Shown here piece after piece: positions 16,608 to 25,547 of a DNA stretch of 64,000 nucleotides (position 1 is the stretch's first letter; every line of letters starts with the position of its first letter). The DNA is from Lachnospiraceae bacterium (lineage in GTDB: Bacteria > Bacillota > Clostridia > Lachnospirales > Lachnospiraceae). The DNA is taken from contig JAIDFQ010000004.1 of NCBI GenBank assembly GCA_029054245.1, positions 62,001 to 126,000 of the forward strand, read 5' to 3'. Position numbers and translations under genes: made by a program. Below the pieces are notes generated by a model. That model saw nothing but the letters and a program-made list of their open reading frames with translations. It did not search any database and was not told where the DNA came from.

Positions 16608-17915
16608 TTATTGCACTGTTTTAAATGCTTCCTCAAGGTCTTCTATGATATCATCGATGTTTTCTGTTCCGATGGACAGGCGAATCGTGTTAGGATAAAT
16701 ACCCTGCTGCGCCAGTTCTTCTTCATTTAGCTGGGAATGGGTGGTGGATGCAGGGTGGATGACAAGGGATTTTACGTCTGCCACGTTTGCAAGCAGTGAA
16801 AATAGTTCCAGATTGTCAATAAATGCCTTGGCTTTCTTTGCATCGCCCTTGATTTCAAAAGTGAAGATGGAACCACCGCCATTTGGGAAGTATTTTTTGT
16901 AAAGTTGCTGTTGTTCAGAATCATCTGCTACGGAAGGATGGTGTACTCTTTCAACTTGGGGATGATTTTTCAGGTAATTTACCACTTTAAGCGCATTTTC
17001 TACATGGCGTTCTACTCTAAGGGATAAGGTTTCAAGTCCCTGGAGGAAGAAAAATGCATGGAAGGGGGAAAGAGTGGCACCTGTGTCGCGGAGCAGGATG
17101 GCGCGGATTTTGGTCACAAAGGCTGCCGCTCCCACTGCTTTGGTAAAGCTGATGCCATGGTAGCTGGGGTTTGGCTGTGTAAGAGACGGAAACTTACCGC
17201 TTGCCTCCCAGTCGAACTTGCCACTGTCAACAATCACGCCTCCGATGGTAGTGCCGTGTCCTCCGATGAATTTGGTGGCGGAATGTACCACGATATCTGC
17301 GCCATATTCAATGGGACGGACCAGATAGGGCGTTGCAAAGGTGTTATCGATGACCAGCGGAATCTTGTGCTGATGAGCAATCTTTGCAATTTTCTCTATA
17401 TCCACCACGTCTGAATTGGGATTTCCAAGGGTTTCGATAAATACCGCTTTCGTATTTTCCTGCACCGCTGCATCCACTTCCTCATAATGGAAGGGGTCTA
17501 CAAAGGTCGTTTCAATTCCATACTCGCGCAGGGTATGTGCCAGCAGATTATAGGTTCCGCCATAGATGTTCTTTGCTGCCACAATATGGTCTCCGGCATG
17601 TGCAAGGTTCTGGATAGTGTAGGAAATGGCTGCTGCTCCTGATGCTACCGCCAAAGCTGCCACGCCGCCCTCCAAAGCAGCAATTCTCTGTTCAAATACA
17701 TCCTGTGTGGGATTGGTCAGTCTGCCATAGATGTTTCCGGCATCACTTAAGCCGAACCTTGCCGCCGCGTGTTCGCAGTTTTTGAACACGTAGGAAGACG
17801 TCTGATAAATCGGCACTGCCCTTGCATCCGTCACCGGATCTGCCTGCTCCTGCCCTACATGGAGCTGTAATGTTTCAAATTTTAAGTTTCTCTCTGCATA
17901 TGTTTTCTTACTCAT
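16608..17915 (-). CDS. metY: O-acetylhomoserine sulfhydrylase / cysteine synthase (MetY type)
   Basis: 435 residues, the typical size for MetY. It has fold-type I PLP motifs: IYGRLTNPTQDVFEQRIAALE near residue 62, the SGAAAI cofactor loop, and the Schiff-base lysine in VVHSATKFIGGHG (Lys215). The C-terminal RLSIGTENIDDII is typical of O-acetylhomoserine enzymes. It makes homocysteine from O-acetylhomoserine and sulfide. A MET-box-like palindrome lies 120-140 nt upstream, and the upstream gene encodes an Rrf2 regulator that may respond to Fe-S or cysteine status. Confidence 0.93.
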   Translation of the reverse strand: MSKKTYAERNLKFETLQLHVGQEQADPVTDARAVPIYQTSSYVFKNCEHAAARFGLSDAGNIYGRLTNPTQDVFEQRIAALEGGVAALAVASGAAAISYTIQNLAHAGDHIVAAKNIYGGTYNLLAHTLREYGIETTFVDPFHYEEVDAAVQENTKAVFIETLGNPNSDVVDIEKIAKIAHQHKIPLVIDNTFATPYLVRPIEYGADIVVHSATKFIGGHGTTIGGVIVDSGKFDWEASGKFPSLTQPNPSYHGISFTKAVGAAAFVTKIRAILLRDTGATLSPFHAFFFLQGLETLSLRVERHVENALKVVNYLKNHPQVERVHHPSVADDSEQQQLYKKYFPNGGGSIFTFEIKGDAKKAKAFIDNLELFSLLANVADVKSLVIHPASTTHSQLNEEELAQQGIYPNTIRLSIGTENIDDIIEDLEEAFKTVQ

Positions 17916-18031
17916 TTTTTACCTCTTTCTCAGGTTACCCTGTATCCTTATTATTTATTTCCTATCGGTTTACTATGGTATCATCATAATATAATCCGCT
18001 TTTCATGTCCAATATAGAAAAACATGCACCA

Positions 18032-18052
18032 GTTATAGTTTATACCTATAAC
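18032..18052. promoter_or_regulatory. MET-box-like palindrome upstream of metY
   Basis: GTTATAGTTTATACCTATAAC is a 21-bp imperfect palindrome (GTTATAG and CTATAAC, 7-nt centre). It resembles the TATAGTTTnAAACTATA MET-box described for LysR-type regulators of methionine genes in Streptococcaceae. Its place between rrf2 and metY suits an operator. Which regulator binds it is not known. Confidence 0.5.
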
Positions 18053-18085
18053 CAATGCATACTTTTTACCTAAGTTTCTGCCTGC

Positions 18086-18520
18086 TTAAATAATATACTG
18101 ATCTGATTTTTCCTGATGCCACTCAACCAGATCCGCCAGCGTTATGCCATCCACAACCTGATTCACGGCATCGTTCAGCTTTTCCCAGACCCTTACCGTC
18201 ACACAGCCTTCCCTGCGCTCACATTCCATTCCATCCTTCCCAACACAGTTCACCGGCGCTAAATCCCCTTCTGTCAGCCGCAGAATCATTCCTACCGTAT
18301 ATTCCGAAGGGGCTTTTGCAAGCATGTAGCCTCCCTGGGCGCCCCTGATGCTCCTTACAAATCCCGCCTTATTGAGCAAAGAGATGATCTGTTCAAGATA
18401 CTTTTCTGAAATCTGCTGTCTTCTGGCAACATCCTTTAAACTAATGGGTTCTCCCGTATTATAAACTGCCAGATCCAGCAGCAGCCTTAATGCATATCTT
18501 CCTTTCGTTGAAATCTTCAT
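18086..18520 (-). CDS. Rrf2 family transcriptional regulator (IscR/CymR-like)
   Basis: 144 residues. The MKISTKGRYALRLLLDLA opening and the SLKDVARRQQISEKYLEQII recognition helix are textbook Rrf2. Three cysteines at the Fe-S position are spaced C-x7-C-x5-C (VNCVGKDGMECERREGC), closer to the NsrR pattern than the C-x5-C-x5-C of E. coli IscR. An Fe-S sensing role is therefore possible; alternatively it is a CymR-type cysteine regulator, suggested by the downstream metY. ATG 18520 replaces the track start because family members begin there; GATAGG lies directly before it and GGAGAGGG slightly further upstream. Confidence 0.88.
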   Translation of the reverse strand: MKISTKGRYALRLLLDLAVYNTGEPISLKDVARRQQISEKYLEQIISLLNKAGFVRSIRGAQGGYMLAKAPSEYTVGMILRLTEGDLAPVNCVGKDGMECERREGCVTVRVWEKLNDAVNQVVDGITLADLVEWHQEKSDQYII

Positions 18521-18724
18521 CCTATCAAGCCCTCTCCAGCTCTTTCTCCACAATTTCATAAACCAGTCTGACATCATTTTCTAATGTCATTTCTCCAAAT
18601 GCAGAAATTTGCTTACTTCATTTTTACATATAAGTATATCAAAGATTAGGCACTTTCGTAACTCCCCTTTTTACTTTTCGTATTTTTCGGGTAACAGTTT
18701 AGCCTGCAAGGTCAGGGCTATCTT

Positions 18725-21700
18725 TTATAAATTCCTCCCACATAAAAACGCATACCCATCCATAATCTCCTTCTGCGTTCCTCCTCCAATAAAATAATAG
18801 TCCATCTGGTCTTTATTTTCTGTATAGAGATAAGAACCATATGCCGGGATATTGCAAAAAAGGCAATCCGCATCTGCAATCGGCAGAATCCCATATCCTT
18901 TATCTGAGATCAGGAAAGGCAGTTCCTGCACATGTTCTCCATAGGAAATATACCTGGCTGTTGCCTGCAGCTTTACTCCTGACTGTCCTTCCCCTCCCGC
19001 AGCATACAAAGTCTCTCCCTTCTGCCAGTTAAGATAGAGCCAGTTCCGCATTTTTCCGTCCGGTCCCATTTCCATCTGCCTGCACTCCCGCGCCCGCTCT
19101 GAAAGCAACAGCTTTTTATCCCGTGTCATATAGCTGACGGCACCGCCTGCTTTATCTACCTTAAGGTATAATGCGTCCGTATAAAGCTCTACCGCACTTG
19201 TATTTTCTTTGTACATCCACATGCGGTCTGTCCCAGAAACGGCAATCCGAAAATCTGTCTTTGCCGTGATATTCCCGCCCTTTGCAAAAGTCACACGGAT
19301 GATGTCACTTCTGACAGGGCTTAAGCGCAGTGCGCCATAACGGCTATGAAGATACACGCCATCCGCCTGTTTTGCCGTCCAGCGTACTGCAAGGTCGATC
19401 TTCCCATGCCCCGCCGGACGCAGCAGTTCCGTTGCCGGCAGGTCTTTGAATGCATGTCCCGTCCGCTCTGGCGGGCGTTTGTTTATTACGGATTGGGGCT
19501 TAGCCGCTACTAAATCTGGCTCCTTGACCTGCTCTTTTGTCTGTCCTTCATAAGAGGATCCCGCGCGCCTTATGATAAACGGTTTTTTATCTTCCGGCGT
19601 CTGCCTGCTGGCAACTGTTGCAACGGGTCTTTTCCTTGCAACTGCCATCCTGCTATCATCTGGCGTAAGAACAGGCTTTTTCGTTTGCACCTGCGTACCG
19701 TTTAGGGAAGTTTTCTTCTTTTCCTCTTCTTTTCCCTCACCTAATACTGCAGTTGCCCGTTTATCCAGTATATTCTTTTTGCTTAGGGGCTTTTGCGTGA
19801 TCAAATCCGTGGGATTTCCTGTATGCAGGATGCAAAGCTCATGCAATCCGCGGGTCGCCGCCACGTAAAGCAGCCTGGCATGTCCGTCGTCTTCCGGATA
19901 CTCCTTTTTTGTGGGATCTAAAATCAGCACCGCGTCAAACTCCAGTCCTTTTGTATATTCCACCGGCAGCACCATGATTCCGTTGCCGAATACTGCCTTT
20001 TCCAAATCGCTTTCCAGGATTTCTACATACTCCTTAAGTTCCGCGGCGGTCTTTGCTGCCTGTGCCTTGTTCCGGCAGACGATGGCTATGGTATCAAGTC
20101 CTTTTGCCTGCCAGCCCATGCAGGTATCGGCTGCTTCCTTTATCATGGCTTTGTGGTTGGAAATCTGCCGCACCCTGACCGGACTTCCGTGCCTTATGAT
20201 GGGTTCAACCGGATAGATGGAAAACTGTCCGTGATGCAGAATATTGGTGGCAAAATCTGATATTTCCACGGTGTTCCGGTAACTCTTTTTTAAAATACCA
20301 AAACTGTCCATGGCATCCGGCAAAAGTAGCTTTCTTAATTCCTCCCAGTCATTTAATCCATAACCAAAGTGTATGTTCTGGGAGACATCCCCCATAACGG
20401 TATAGGTACACCCTGTCATGCAGAACTTTAATACATAATATGCCATCATCCCAAAATCCTGCGCCTCGTCGATGACAACATGATGCGCCTCGCTGATGAC
20501 ATCCTTTTCCTTCACCCGCTTGTACAGATAAGAAAGCGCCGCAAGATCATATACATCAAATGCATCCTTCGGAATATCTACCGCATACCCCTTTTTAATC
20601 TGCCCGGTCATAAACTCCTGATACATCTCATAAATAGAACGCTTCCAGATCCTTCCCCCAAATTTTCCTCTGTATGCCTTTAGGATCGCCTTCCGTTCCG
20701 CTTCTGTATATGGAAGACCTTTCCCCAAAAATTCATCTTTGATTTTACTGGTCAAACGCTTATTCAGCATATTGATCTTATTTTGAATGGACACAGCCGG
20801 ATTATCCCGCACGTAAGTTTCTATGGTTTTTCCATCCAGCAGACAGACCAGATTTTGAGGCGCCTCCCCTCCCTTCGTCTCGTCGAACACGCCTGCCTTG
20901 CCATCCTTTATGCCCTCCACAAACTGCTTTCTATTCAGATAGACACTGTCTCTGGAAATCGCTTCTGCCTCCACCATCTGACAATACTTCTCTAAATCCT
21001 CAAACCATGCTTTGCTGCCCTTGACAATCTCCCTATTGCCATTTTTATTATCAAGCCTTTTAACATTATACTTGCTTTCGTCCCAATCCTCGTACAAAAG
21101 TCTTGTGAAAAGCTGCTCCATAGTCATCTGCCGCACGCCATATACATCCAGATCCGGCAGCACTCCTGTAATATACTGAAGCAGCATCCGGTTGCTTCCA
21201 ACAATGTAAAAATCATCCGGCTTAAACCGCTCCTTGTAATTGTACAAAATATAAGAGATACGGTGCATGGCTACCGTCGTTTTGCCGCTCCCTGCCACCC
21301 CCTGCACAATGATATTGTGGTAAGGCGATTTTCTGATAATCTCATTCTGCTCCTTTTGAATAGTTGCTACAATTTCTCCCAGAACTGCCTGCTTATTTTT
21401 TGCCAGATACTTGGTCAGCAGGTCATCATTGGCAATCACTTCACTGTCAAAATAGTCTAATAGCTTTCCCTTATCAATCTCATAAGTACGCTTATTTTTC
21501 AAATCGATTTTAATCGGGCTGCCGTCCGGCGCTTTGTAACTGCATCTGCCCATCCCATTTTCATAATAGGCGTTTGCCACAGGCGCCCGCCAGTCAATCA
21601 CGATCTGGTGGGTGGTATCTTTTGAAATGCCTCCTCTCCCAATATAAAGGGTTTCTACCTTATCGAGAAGTTCATCATGAAAAATGATTCTTCCGAAATA

Positions 21701-21964
21701 CGGTCTGCTTAAGGCTTTCTCATTGCGCATAAACGCACGCTTCATATGTTCATACAATGTCACCGTCGTATTTAAGATGGAAAATACCTCTGGATCATTG
21801 TCATGGTAATGCTCCAACATCTCATCGATGTCTTTCTGCATACGCGCAATTTCCTGCTCATAGTTTTTTATATTATCCTTAATGACGGCAAGCGTCTGTT
21901 TCAGATGGTTTTTCTCTTCCTGCCTGGATGTTGAAAAACCTTCTTTTTCATTTTCTACATGCAT
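18725..21964 (-). CDS. HelD-like helicase fused to a GH31 N-terminal-like domain
   Basis: One uninterrupted frame of 1079 residues. Residues 1-720 are a HelD family protein: an N-terminal coiled-coil arm (20-60), Walker A GVAGSGKTT (222-230), Walker B VVIDEAQDF (496-504), motif V YTKGLEFDAV (670-679) and motif VI LLYVAATRG (698-706). HelD removes stalled or hibernating RNA polymerase in Gram-positives and normally ends about here. A charged linker (725-850) leads to residues 853-1079, which read like the non-catalytic beta-sandwich of GH31 glycosidases: RYGALRLSPVRSDIIRVTF, LPFLISDKGYGILP and QMDYYFIGGGTQKEIMDGY. The GH31 catalytic barrel is absent and there is no sequence for it downstream. 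The combination is unusual. AGGGGAGG lies about 9 nt before the ATG. Confidence 0.88.
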   Translation of the reverse strand: MHVENEKEGFSTSRQEEKNHLKQTLAVIKDNIKNYEQEIARMQKDIDEMLEHYHDNDPEVFSILNTTVTLYEHMKRAFMRNEKALSRPYFGRIIFHDELLDKVETLYIGRGGISKDTTHQIVIDWRAPVANAYYENGMGRCSYKAPDGSPIKIDLKNKRTYEIDKGKLLDYFDSEVIANDDLLTKYLAKNKQAVLGEIVATIQKEQNEIIRKSPYHNIIVQGVAGSGKTTVAMHRISYILYNYKERFKPDDFYIVGSNRMLLQYITGVLPDLDVYGVRQMTMEQLFTRLLYEDWDESKYNVKRLDNKNGNREIVKGSKAWFEDLEKYCQMVEAEAISRDSVYLNRKQFVEGIKDGKAGVFDETKGGEAPQNLVCLLDGKTIETYVRDNPAVSIQNKINMLNKRLTSKIKDEFLGKGLPYTEAERKAILKAYRGKFGGRIWKRSIYEMYQEFMTGQIKKGYAVDIPKDAFDVYDLAALSYLYKRVKEKDVISEAHHVVIDEAQDFGMMAYYVLKFCMTGCTYTVMGDVSQNIHFGYGLNDWEELRKLLLPDAMDSFGILKKSYRNTVEISDFATNILHHGQFSIYPVEPIIRHGSPVRVRQISNHKAMIKEAADTCMGWQAKGLDTIAIVCRNKAQAAKTAAELKEYVEILESDLEKAVFGNGIMVLPVEYTKGLEFDAVLILDPTKKEYPEDDGHARLLYVAATRGLHELCILHTGNPTDLITQKPLSKKNILDKRATAVLGEGKEEEKKKTSLNGTQVQTKKPVLTPDDSRMAVARKRPVATVASRQTPEDKKPFIIRRAGSSYEGQTKEQVKEPDLVAAKPQSVINKRPPERTGHAFKDLPATELLRPAGHGKIDLAVRWTAKQADGVYLHSRYGALRLSPVRSDIIRVTFAKGGNITAKTDFRIAVSGTDRMWMYKENTSAVELYTDALYLKVDKAGGAVSYMTRDKKLLLSERARECRQMEMGPDGKMRNWLYLNWQKGETLYAAGGEGQSGVKLQATARYISYGEHVQELPFLISDKGYGILPIADADCLFCNIPAYGSYLYTENKDQMDYYFIGGGTQKEIMDGYAFLCGRNL

Positions 21965-22080
21965 CTATGCTTTCCTCCCCTTTTGCTTTTCCGCAGGATT
22001 AATTTCTAATTATAGTGTAATAAAAAAAAGAAAAATTACTAGACTTTATTTTTCAAATGTGATAAACTGGACAATAGAGT

Positions 22081-22107
22081 AGTGGTAAAAATATTACCAC
22101 TTTTTTA
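22081..22107 (+). terminator. Terminator-like hairpin without an obvious upstream gene
   Basis: AGTGGTAA pairs with TTACCACT (5-nt loop), directly followed by TTTTTTATAT on the plus strand. No plus-strand gene ends nearby, since helD reads away. It may end a short leader or small RNA starting in the AT-rich 21970-22080 stretch, or act as an attenuator for the GNAT gene. Confidence 0.55.
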
Positions 22108-22125
22108 TATGTTTATAAACGATAT

Positions 22126-22167
22126 TTCGGCACTCAAATTACTATATGATTAGAATTGAGTACCGAA
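22126..22167. promoter_or_regulatory. Inverted repeat upstream of the GNAT gene
   Basis: TTCGGCACTCAAATT (22126-22140) and AATTGAGTACCGAA (22154-22167) pair with one mismatch and a one-base bulge around a 13-nt centre. It lies 40 nt before the GNAT start, so an operator or leader hairpin is plausible. Confidence 0.45.
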
Positions 22168-22207
22168 TCACGGACATGATATATTACATGCAAAGGAGAT
22201 ACACATC

Positions 22208-22678
22208 ATGGAAATACGGCGCGCTAAGGAACAGGATATGGACGGAATCAATGATCTTCTGCAGCAGGTATGTCTGGTGCATCATAAAGGACGTCCTGAT
22301 TTATTTAAATATGGGGCAAAAAAATATACGGACGATCAGCTTCGTGCAATCATACATGATGACTGTCGCCCTATTTTTACTGCAGTGGATGAACAGGGAA
22401 ATGTTTTGGGATATGCGTTCTGCGTTTTTCAGCAGCATTTCGACGACAACATCCTTACGGATATCAAGACGCTGTATATTGACGATTTATGTGTTGATGA
22501 AACCATCAGAGGACAGCATATTGGCAAAAGCCTTTACGAACACGTACTTGCTTTTGCCAGAGAAAAAGGGTGCTATAACGTGACCCTGAATGTATGGAGT
22601 TTAAACGAAGCTGCCATGAAATTCTATCAAACTTGCGGCCTGAAACCACAGAAAGTCGGAATGGAAACCATCTTATAA
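22208..22678 (+). CDS. GNAT family N-acetyltransferase
   Basis: 156 residues covering one whole GNAT fold: an N-terminal MEIRRAKEQDMDGI strand-helix, the acetyl-CoA pyrophosphate loop DETIRGQHIGKSLYEHV (R/Q-x-x-G-x-G/A) near residue 100, and the C-terminal NEAAMKFYQTCGLKPQKV motif. The substrate is unknown. AAGGAG lies 8 nt before ATG. The longer plus-strand ORF starting at 22146 is a shadow in another frame. A terminator-like hairpin and an inverted repeat lie upstream. It converges on the DUF554 gene. Confidence 0.88.
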   Translation: MEIRRAKEQDMDGINDLLQQVCLVHHKGRPDLFKYGAKKYTDDQLRAIIHDDCRPIFTAVDEQGNVLGYAFCVFQQHFDDNILTDIKTLYIDDLCVDETIRGQHIGKSLYEHVLAFAREKGCYNVTLNVWSLNEAAMKFYQTCGLKPQKVGMETIL

Positions 22679-22690
22679 GTAAATCTTTCA

Positions 22691-23416
22691 TTACAGAAAG
22701 GATCTTATGATTTCATAAAAGACCGGTATCAGCAGCGCCGGCAGCATGTTTCCAACCCTGAATTTCTTTCCGAATCCAATGTTGACCCCTACACAGAAAA
22801 TCAGCGCCGATCCGATAAAGGACAGGTCATTGATTACCGCCTCGCTGACGAAAGAGCCCAAAAAAGCTGCCGCCAGGGTGATTGCTCCCTGGTAGATGAA
22901 AATCGGTACGGCTGAAAATACTGCGCCGATTCCGTAGGTGGCAGCAAACACTACCACGATAATCAAATCCAGAATCGCCTTTGCCACAAGCAGAGAATAG
23001 TCGCCACTGATGCCGTCCTGTATAGCGCCTACAATTGCCATCGCGCCTACACAAATGATCAGGGACACATTTACAAAACCGTCCACAAATAGGTGATCAT
23101 TTTCTGCCTTTACCGCTTTCTTGATCCGTTCTCCTAGCAGGTCCATCTTTTGCTCAATATTAATCCATTCTCCTAGCAGAGAACCCAAAACCAAGGAAAA
23201 GATAAGGAGCATCGTTCCTTGCGTCTCTATCTTCCCATCCTGAAATACAAGCATCTTGGACAACGCGCCGGCGCCGCCTATAAAGATGGTGGCTACTCCG
23301 CATGCCTGCATCATAATCTCCTGCATATTCTTCCTGATGCCGTTTTTAAGTCCTAAGCCAATCAATCCACCGGCGATTACCCCAGCCGTATTGATCAGCG
23401 TCCCCAGCCCTATCAT
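22691..23416 (-). CDS. DUF554 family membrane protein
   Basis: 241 residues, six to seven membrane segments, with the family opening MIGLGTLINTAGVIAGGLIG and the GALIFCVGVNIGFG-like C-terminal motif (seen here as GSALIFCVGVNIGF). DUF554 members (YdfK-like) have no firmly assigned substrate. The ATG lies 3 nt after the stop of the HD-domain gene, so the two are translationally coupled. Confidence 0.88.
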   Translation of the reverse strand: MIGLGTLINTAGVIAGGLIGLGLKNGIRKNMQEIMMQACGVATIFIGGAGALSKMLVFQDGKIETQGTMLLIFSLVLGSLLGEWINIEQKMDLLGERIKKAVKAENDHLFVDGFVNVSLIICVGAMAIVGAIQDGISGDYSLLVAKAILDLIIVVVFAATYGIGAVFSAVPIFIYQGAITLAAAFLGSFVSEAVINDLSFIGSALIFCVGVNIGFGKKFRVGNMLPALLIPVFYEIIRSFL

Positions 23417-23419
23417 GAT

Positions 23420-23998
23420 TTACGCCATCTCTTCCTGCACTCGTTTTTCACAGGAACGCATAGCGAGAATCGTCTTTTCAAACAGATCATTTAATTCCCA
23501 TCCAAGCATCTCTGCCCCCTGCTTTATGACGTCACGAGAACATCCTGCGGCAAACTTTTTATCCTTAAATTTCTTCTTTACGCTGGATGCTTCCATATCC
23601 ATGACACTCTTAGAAGGGCGCATAAGCGCCGCCGCACCAATCAGTCCGGTAAGCTCGTCCACTGCAAAAAGAATCTTTTCCATCTCGTGCTCCGGCTTAA
23701 TGTCACAGCACAGTCCATATCCATGGGAACAAACAGAGAAAATCATATCCTCAGATGCACCACCTTCACGCAATAATTCAGGGGCTTTTATGCAATGCTG
23801 CTCTGGGTAAAGTTCAAAATCAATATCATGCAGAAGGCCTGTGATCGCCCAATAATCCGCCTCCCCGGCATATCCCTGCTCGTTGGCATACCAGCGCATG
23901 ACGCCCTCCACTGTGAGCGCGTGCTGGATGTGGAAAGGTTCCTTGTTATATTTTTTAAGCAGGACAAGCGCCTCTTGTCGTGTTAGATTGTTTTCCAT
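23420..23998 (-). CDS. HD-domain protein
   Basis: 192 residues. The HD metal-binding doublet is in GLLHDIDFELY near residue 54, with an upstream His (FHIQHALTVEGVMR) and a downstream VDELTGLIGAAALM completing the family pattern. Similar proteins are annotated as hydrolases of unknown specificity. ATG 23998 is chosen because GGAGG lies 10 nt upstream, which shortens the track ORF by 12 residues. It forms an operon with the DUF554 gene. Confidence 0.85.
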   Translation of the reverse strand: MENNLTRQEALVLLKKYNKEPFHIQHALTVEGVMRWYANEQGYAGEADYWAITGLLHDIDFELYPEQHCIKAPELLREGGASEDMIFSVCSHGYGLCCDIKPEHEMEKILFAVDELTGLIGAAALMRPSKSVMDMEASSVKKKFKDKKFAAGCSRDVIKQGAEMLGWELNDLFEKTILAMRSCEKRVQEEMA

Positions 23999-24131
23999 TG
24001 TGATATAACCTCCAATTGCACGCATTTTTTTCAAAATAATTGTACATTAAAACATCTTAATTTACAATAAAATTATACAAATCTGATTCTGTAACATAAC
24101 CACATTAGCCCTCTTCCATCTACTTAAACGT

Positions 24132-24174
24132 AAAAATAACGATAATCCATTTTCAGCCGACTATCGTTATTTTT
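24132..24174. terminator. Bidirectional terminator-like hairpin
   Basis: AAAAATAACGATA pairs perfectly with TATCGTTATTTTT across 17 nt; A- and T-tracts flank the stem in both orientations. It lies between the HD operon and the gene ending at 24280. Confidence 0.6.
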
Positions 24175-24279
24175 GCGCCCAAAAGACTTTTCACTTCTTT
24201 TGTATATTCAATTTTCTAACATCTCCAAATAACTATCCAGCCTTGCAGCCAAGTTCCAAAGACAGATCTTTCCCACCTT

Positions 24280-24897
24280 TTAAGCGCGCATATCAAACCG
24301 CCTATATCTTTGCTCTATCTCTTTTTCCACTCCTTCTGTTTCCTGCCCCTTTCGTACTTCTTCCGTCTGCTGGGCAAGAACATCTGCATCCTGCGCTGCC
24401 TGATCCTCAAGCGCTTCTGTCGACTCTTCCAATGCTTCGCTCACTTCGACAGTTTCCTCTAAAACCTCTGACACTTTCTCCAGCGTCTCTTTTAGCATGC
24501 CTTCTTCCTCTTCGATTCCAAGTGCTTCTTTGGCAAGCTCCTCTGCCCTTTCTTCGGGTGTTTTGGGTTTGGTCTTTTCCACTGCCTTGGCAATCTTTTC
24601 CCCTTTTTCCAGAGCCTCATCCAGCGCATGAGACATCTGTTCGCGATTATACTCCGCTTTTGCTGCGGCGATCTGGTCGTCATAAGTATGCAGCATATCC
24701 AATTTCTCTGCAATCTCCTCAAGGCTGCTGCATTCCATATTTTTCAGATTGCTTTTCTTTTCCTCGTAAAAGGCAACCTGATTTTCGCATTTTGCCTGCC
24801 TTTCCATCTTCTGCTGAGTACTCTTTAATCCGCCGTTAAGAGCAGATGACCGCTGCCCAAAAAGCAGGCTGCTTCCTACCTGTAATTTTATATTCAT
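24280..24897 (-). CDS. Acidic coiled-coil orphan protein
   Basis: 205 residues starting MNIKLQVGSSLLFGQRSS. The middle and C-terminal parts are strongly acidic and helical, with a Glu/Val/Thr repeat region (ETLEKVSEVLEETVEVSEAL) followed by Ala/Gln-rich coils. There is no signal peptide or membrane segment. ATG 24897 has GGAGG 9 nt upstream; the track start adds 19 residues without support. I recognise no family. It resembles the orphan proteins at 10779 and 12425 in layout: short hydrophobic leader, then a charged coiled coil. Confidence 0.62.
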   Translation of the reverse strand: MNIKLQVGSSLLFGQRSSALNGGLKSTQQKMERQAKCENQVAFYEEKKSNLKNMECSSLEEIAEKLDMLHTYDDQIAAAKAEYNREQMSHALDEALEKGEKIAKAVEKTKPKTPEERAEELAKEALGIEEEEGMLKETLEKVSEVLEETVEVSEALEESTEALEDQAAQDADVLAQQTEEVRKGQETEGVEKEIEQRYRRFDMRA

Positions 24898-25093
24898 ATT
24901 CGCATACCTCCAATCCTGCGTAAGCATAGTTTCCCATAATTCTCCACCAGCCATATGATTCCTTGGGAAATATTACTTACTTAAATTATCGGCATTATTT
25001 TGAAAAAATGATGGTAAATGTAATCAATTCTCTTCAACATGAAGTAAATTGGCGGCCGCAAAGACATAAGGGCAAGCTAAACCATTGAGTAAA

Positions 25094-25546
25094 TTAATCT
25101 AACCTATTCTCTGTCTCCAGAATCTGCTGTTGATAACGTTTCAGCTGTTCATTAAACATTGCCGCACTTCTTTTATCATTCAGCCATAAGACAACATAGA
25201 CCGTCACAAAAACCAGTGCAATCGCCGCCACAAGCATCCAGAATACCAACGGTTCAAAAATGATACCTGCCACATAATTTACCCCTAAGATCAATCCCTC
25301 AATCAAAAGCAGATGAATCCCCCTGCGAATCAAAACCTGTTTTACGCTCAATTCCTTCTTAGAATATGTGACAATTCCTAACAAAACGGAACAAAACCCA
25401 AACAACGGCGGTGACAAAAATGCATCATACCCAAACTTCTGCTCGGGATAAAGTATCATTCCGACGACCCCCTCCAAAATCGTAATACAAGCAGTACAAA
25501 CCAGAAATGCCATAATCGGCTCTAAAAAATCTTTATTATCCTTCAT
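25094..25546 (-). CDS. DUF3021 family membrane protein
   Basis: 150 residues with four membrane segments and a short cytoplasmic C-terminal helix (FNEQLKRYQQQILETENRL). DUF3021 proteins are almost always encoded just after a LytTR regulator, as here, and are thought to modulate it. ATG 25546 is one base past the LytTR stop codon and follows GGGAGG, so translation is coupled. The track start lies inside the LytTR gene and is rejected. Confidence 0.85.
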   Translation of the reverse strand: MKDNKDFLEPIMAFLVCTACITILEGVVGMILYPEQKFGYDAFLSPPLFGFCSVLLGIVTYSKKELSVKQVLIRRGIHLLLIEGLILGVNYVAGIIFEPLVFWMLVAAIALVFVTVYVVLWLNDKRSAAMFNEQLKRYQQQILETENRLD

Positions 25547-25547
25547 C

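Noticed and set aside
16370-16636. 88-residue minus-strand ORF
   Set aside because: Overlaps the metY C-terminus in another frame and spans a hairpin; no start signal.
17916-18085. SAM riboswitch or T-box upstream of metY
   Set aside because: The leader is too short and lacks the conserved core motifs; only the MET-box-like palindrome is seen.
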